A DNA stretch of 64,000 nt, from NCBI GenBank assembly GCA_023387985.1, contig JAEWHC010000009.1, forward strand, positions 1,116,001 through 1,180,000. The letters are read 5' to 3'. The stretch is from Bacteroidota bacterium. Its GTDB lineage: Bacteria > Bacteroidota > Bacteroidia > Chitinophagales > Chitinophagaceae. Below, in pieces: positions 62,243 to 64,000 of the stretch (the first letter of the stretch is position 1; each line of letters begins with the position of its first letter). A program made the position numbers and the translations under genes. The notes under the pieces are model-generated. The model was given only the letters and a program-made list of their open reading frames with translations. It did no database searches and was not told where the DNA came from.

Positions 62243-64000
62243 TTAGAAAGAGTAACGCAGACCCAGGTTCATTCTCCAGGTTTGGTTAACAGCTATAATA
62301 GATTCAAAAGTACTGGTTGGAAGTTTCCCGCTAACGGTGCTCATTGAATAACGTGGATTTCCGTTAGCATCCCTGTTTTCAAAACGCAGGAGTGAACCGT
62401 TTCCAACGGTCATACGCTTCTGTACACCCCAATCGGTATTCAGCATGTTGGTGAAGTTTTCTACTTCTACGCTGAATTGAAGAGTATGTCTTCTGCCATT
62501 CTTTCCAAACTCATTAAAGATGTCTTGGAGGAAGCGCAGATCCAGGTTGCTGAACCAGGGGAACTGACCGCCATTTCTTTCTGCATAAGAACCTTTGTGC
62601 GAACTCAGGTATTTATCCTGGTCTACATAGGCGAAAAAAGCATCGCTTTGTTGCTGCGCGGTAAATCCGTTTTTGTCAACAAAAGTGATTTCCGAGGCAT
62701 TGGCCGGAATGTAGAGTAAATCGCTGGTAATGTTGTCACCATTCAAGTCATTTGCATAGCGGTATGTATAACGGCCCTGATGGTACCCGGTATAAACCAG
62801 TGAAACAGAACTTGCCAGGTGCTTGAGCCACTCTTTGCGGTAGGTAGCATAACCTACCACACGGTGAACAGTAGCGTAATCACTCAGGCTCAGGGATAGG
62901 TCATTGTTGCCGCGAACGCTCAGTATATTGCTCCATGCACTTGCTGCCTGTGAGCCGGGGTTGCCGGACAGCTCGGTAGCGTACGTGAAGTTGTAGGCCA
63001 GTGAGGCATCCCAGTTTTTGCTGAAGCGCTTGCTGATCTGTGCTGTACCGATGAGGCCCCAGCCTTTATTGGTGTTGGTCAATACCATGGCTTCATTGAT
63101 GTTGCTGTTAACACGGCGGGTGGCAGAAGTCCACAGGGGTCTGTTATCCGGTCCGCTTTGTGTACCTACAGAAGCAGCCTGGTTGGCATTATACTGGAAC
63201 AGCGCGTTGATGTCTTTATTGTAAATACCTTCCAGGGTAAGTGTCCAGTCATTTCCAAGGCGCTTGTCAACACCAAGGCTTGTGCGGAATACCACAGGCA
63301 TTTTGAAATCGGCATCAACCGAGGCAATGGAGTTTGGTGAAGAGGAACCGGGTTGCTGCGGAAACAGGTTGAGATGGGCATTCGGATCGGGATTAAACCG
63401 CATGTTTGCCAGGATAGCAGCCTGGTTGGAATTGGTAGAGGAAAGTTCGGCAGTATTCTGGATTACACCGGCATTGGTAGGCTGGTTGGTGAACCAAACG
63501 AATGGGAAACGACCGGTGAAGATTCCTGCGCCACCGCGTAGTGTCATGCTGCGGTCACCCATTACATCCCAGTTGAAACCAACACGCGGACTTACAATGA
63601 TGCGGCTCTTGGGCCACTTACTTACATCTATCTGGTAATTTGCACCTTCAAGGTCTCTGAAATTCAGCGCAGAAATGCCCGGATTTGCAGTGAGGTCATT
63701 CAGGTAGAGCGGTTTATCGAAACGGATGCCGAATGTAAGTTTCAAACGGTCGGTTGCAGCCATTTCATCCTGGAAATATGCAGCAAGTTGTCCGAATTTC
63801 AGGTCAGCGTAAGGATTTTGCCCGGCATAAGGATAAGTAAGGCCAAATGCTGTAGGAGCTGCATCATTCAGGAAATCGTCAACGCTTGCAAACCGGTAGT
63901 AACTGGTTCCGTAACGCATAAAGCCGTTGAGCACATGTTGGTTTTCGTAGCTGATGCCGGCAGTAATGGCATGTTTTCCTACGTTGTAACTCAGGTTGTC
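62243..64000 (-). CDS. TonB-dependent receptor, Oar-like (C-terminal part)
   Basis: The frame is open to the right edge, so the start, plug domain and any carboxypeptidase-like N-terminal domain lie outside the window. About 585 residues of outer-membrane beta-barrel are seen, with repeated amphipathic strands and aromatic girdles ('RIIVSPRVGFNWDVMGD', NWDASLAYNFTYA, HTLQFSVEVENFTNML). The C-terminal end is RMNLGLRYSF, the final-Phe strand recognised by BAM. It resembles Oar-like receptors of Bacteroidota. The substrate is unknown, and no SusD gene follows. Confidence 0.88.
   Translation of the reverse strand, partial: DNLSYNVGKHAITAGISYENQHVLNGFMRYGTSYYRFASVDDFLNDAAPTAFGLTYPYAGQNPYADLKFGQLAAYFQDEMAATDRLKLTFGIRFDKPLYLNDLTANPGISALNFRDLEGANYQIDVSKWPKSRIIVSPRVGFNWDVMGDRSMTLRGGAGIFTGRFPFVWFTNQPTNAGVIQNTAELSSTNSNQAAILANMRFNPDPNAHLNLFPQQPGSSSPNSIASVDADFKMPVVFRTSLGVDKRLGNDWTLTLEGIYNKDINALFQYNANQAASVGTQSGPDNRPLWTSATRRVNSNINEAMVLTNTNKGWGLIGTAQISKRFSKNWDASLAYNFTYATELSGNPGSQAASAWSNILSVRGNNDLSLSLSDYATVHRVVGYATYRKEWLKHLASSVSLVYTGYHQGRYTYRYANDLNGDNITSDLLYIPANASEITFVDKNGFTAQQQSDAFFAYVDQDKYLSSHKGSYAERNGGQFPWFSNLDLRFLQDIFNEFGKNGRRHTLQFSVEVENFTNMLNTDWGVQKRMTVGNGSLLRFENRDANGNPRYSMSTVSGKLPTSTFESIIAVNQTWRMNLGLRYSF

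Overview
The window looks like the chromosome of a free-living member of the Bacteroidota, most likely family Chitinophagaceae. Supporting signs are the near absence of Shine-Dalgarno motifs, several candidate promoters of the Bacteroidota type (TTG/TTTG then TAnnTTTG), an Oar/SusC-like TonB-dependent receptor, secreted GH51 and GH2 glycosidases, a NagB-LmbE fusion, LytS/LytTR signalling, a bacterial GlnRS, and rpsF-rpsR-rplI without priB or ssb between them. The family assignment is inference. No phage, insertion sequence or CRISPR array was seen. The only mobile-looking unit is a very small GIY-YIG element beside a tRNA-Ala gene.

Layout. 1-3.2 kb: start of a lipoprotein gene, a secreted GH51 arabinofuranosidase and a BON-domain protein. 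3.2-7.7 kb (minus strand): a compact operon of a tyrosine-decarboxylase-like PLP enzyme, a FIST sensor protein and a class III nucleotide cyclase. 8.2-11.8 kb: tRNA-Arg, then nagB-lmbE divergent from a ROK regulator (amino-sugar use). 11.8-16.3 kb: carA, aroQ, cystathionine beta-synthase and the S6-S18-L9 ribosomal operon with a possible S6:S18-binding leader. 16.5-23.3 kb: secreted proteins (a possible beta-barrel, GH2, an unknown, and a large BNR/Asp-box propeller protein). 23.3-27.0 kb: 5-oxoprolinase pxpB-pxpC-pxpA with an NRAMP-fold permease. 27.1-29.8 kb: LiaF-like membrane protein, LytS-type kinase and LytTR regulator. 29.8-32.5 kb: a flavoprotein and a mitochondrial-type citrate synthase. 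32.7-34.2 kb: an unknown AT-rich membrane protein gene, then a GIY-YIG gene between two perfect 94-bp direct repeats that include the 3' end of tRNA-Ala. 34.4-36.9 kb: mlaEFD. 36.9-43.9 kb (minus strand): mutS, an HD-YitT fusion, a propeller protein, a BON-LysM protein and a BON lipoprotein. 44.1-50.3 kb: parE, a methyltransferase, a DUF1835 protein and parC. 50.4-54.7 kb: a BtuF-like protein, accD, smpB, glnS and tRNA-Gly. 54.9-57.4 kb: a DtxR-family regulator and ZIP transporter, divergent from a lipoprotein gene across a DtxR-type palindrome. 57.7-62.1 kb: a short GT35 phosphorylase homologue without the PLP lysine, an ABC-F ATPase and pdxJ. 62.2-64.0 kb: the C-terminal part of a TonB-dependent receptor.

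Most genes are housekeeping or standard for the phylum. The parts most worth following up are the decarboxylase-FIST-cyclase operon, where the cyclase has Gln at the usual catalytic Arg position; the tRNA-Ala/GIY-YIG repeat structure with its degenerate tRNA half-copy; the phosphorylase homologue with Ser in place of the Schiff-base lysine; and the metal operator shared by mntR-zip and a lipoprotein gene.
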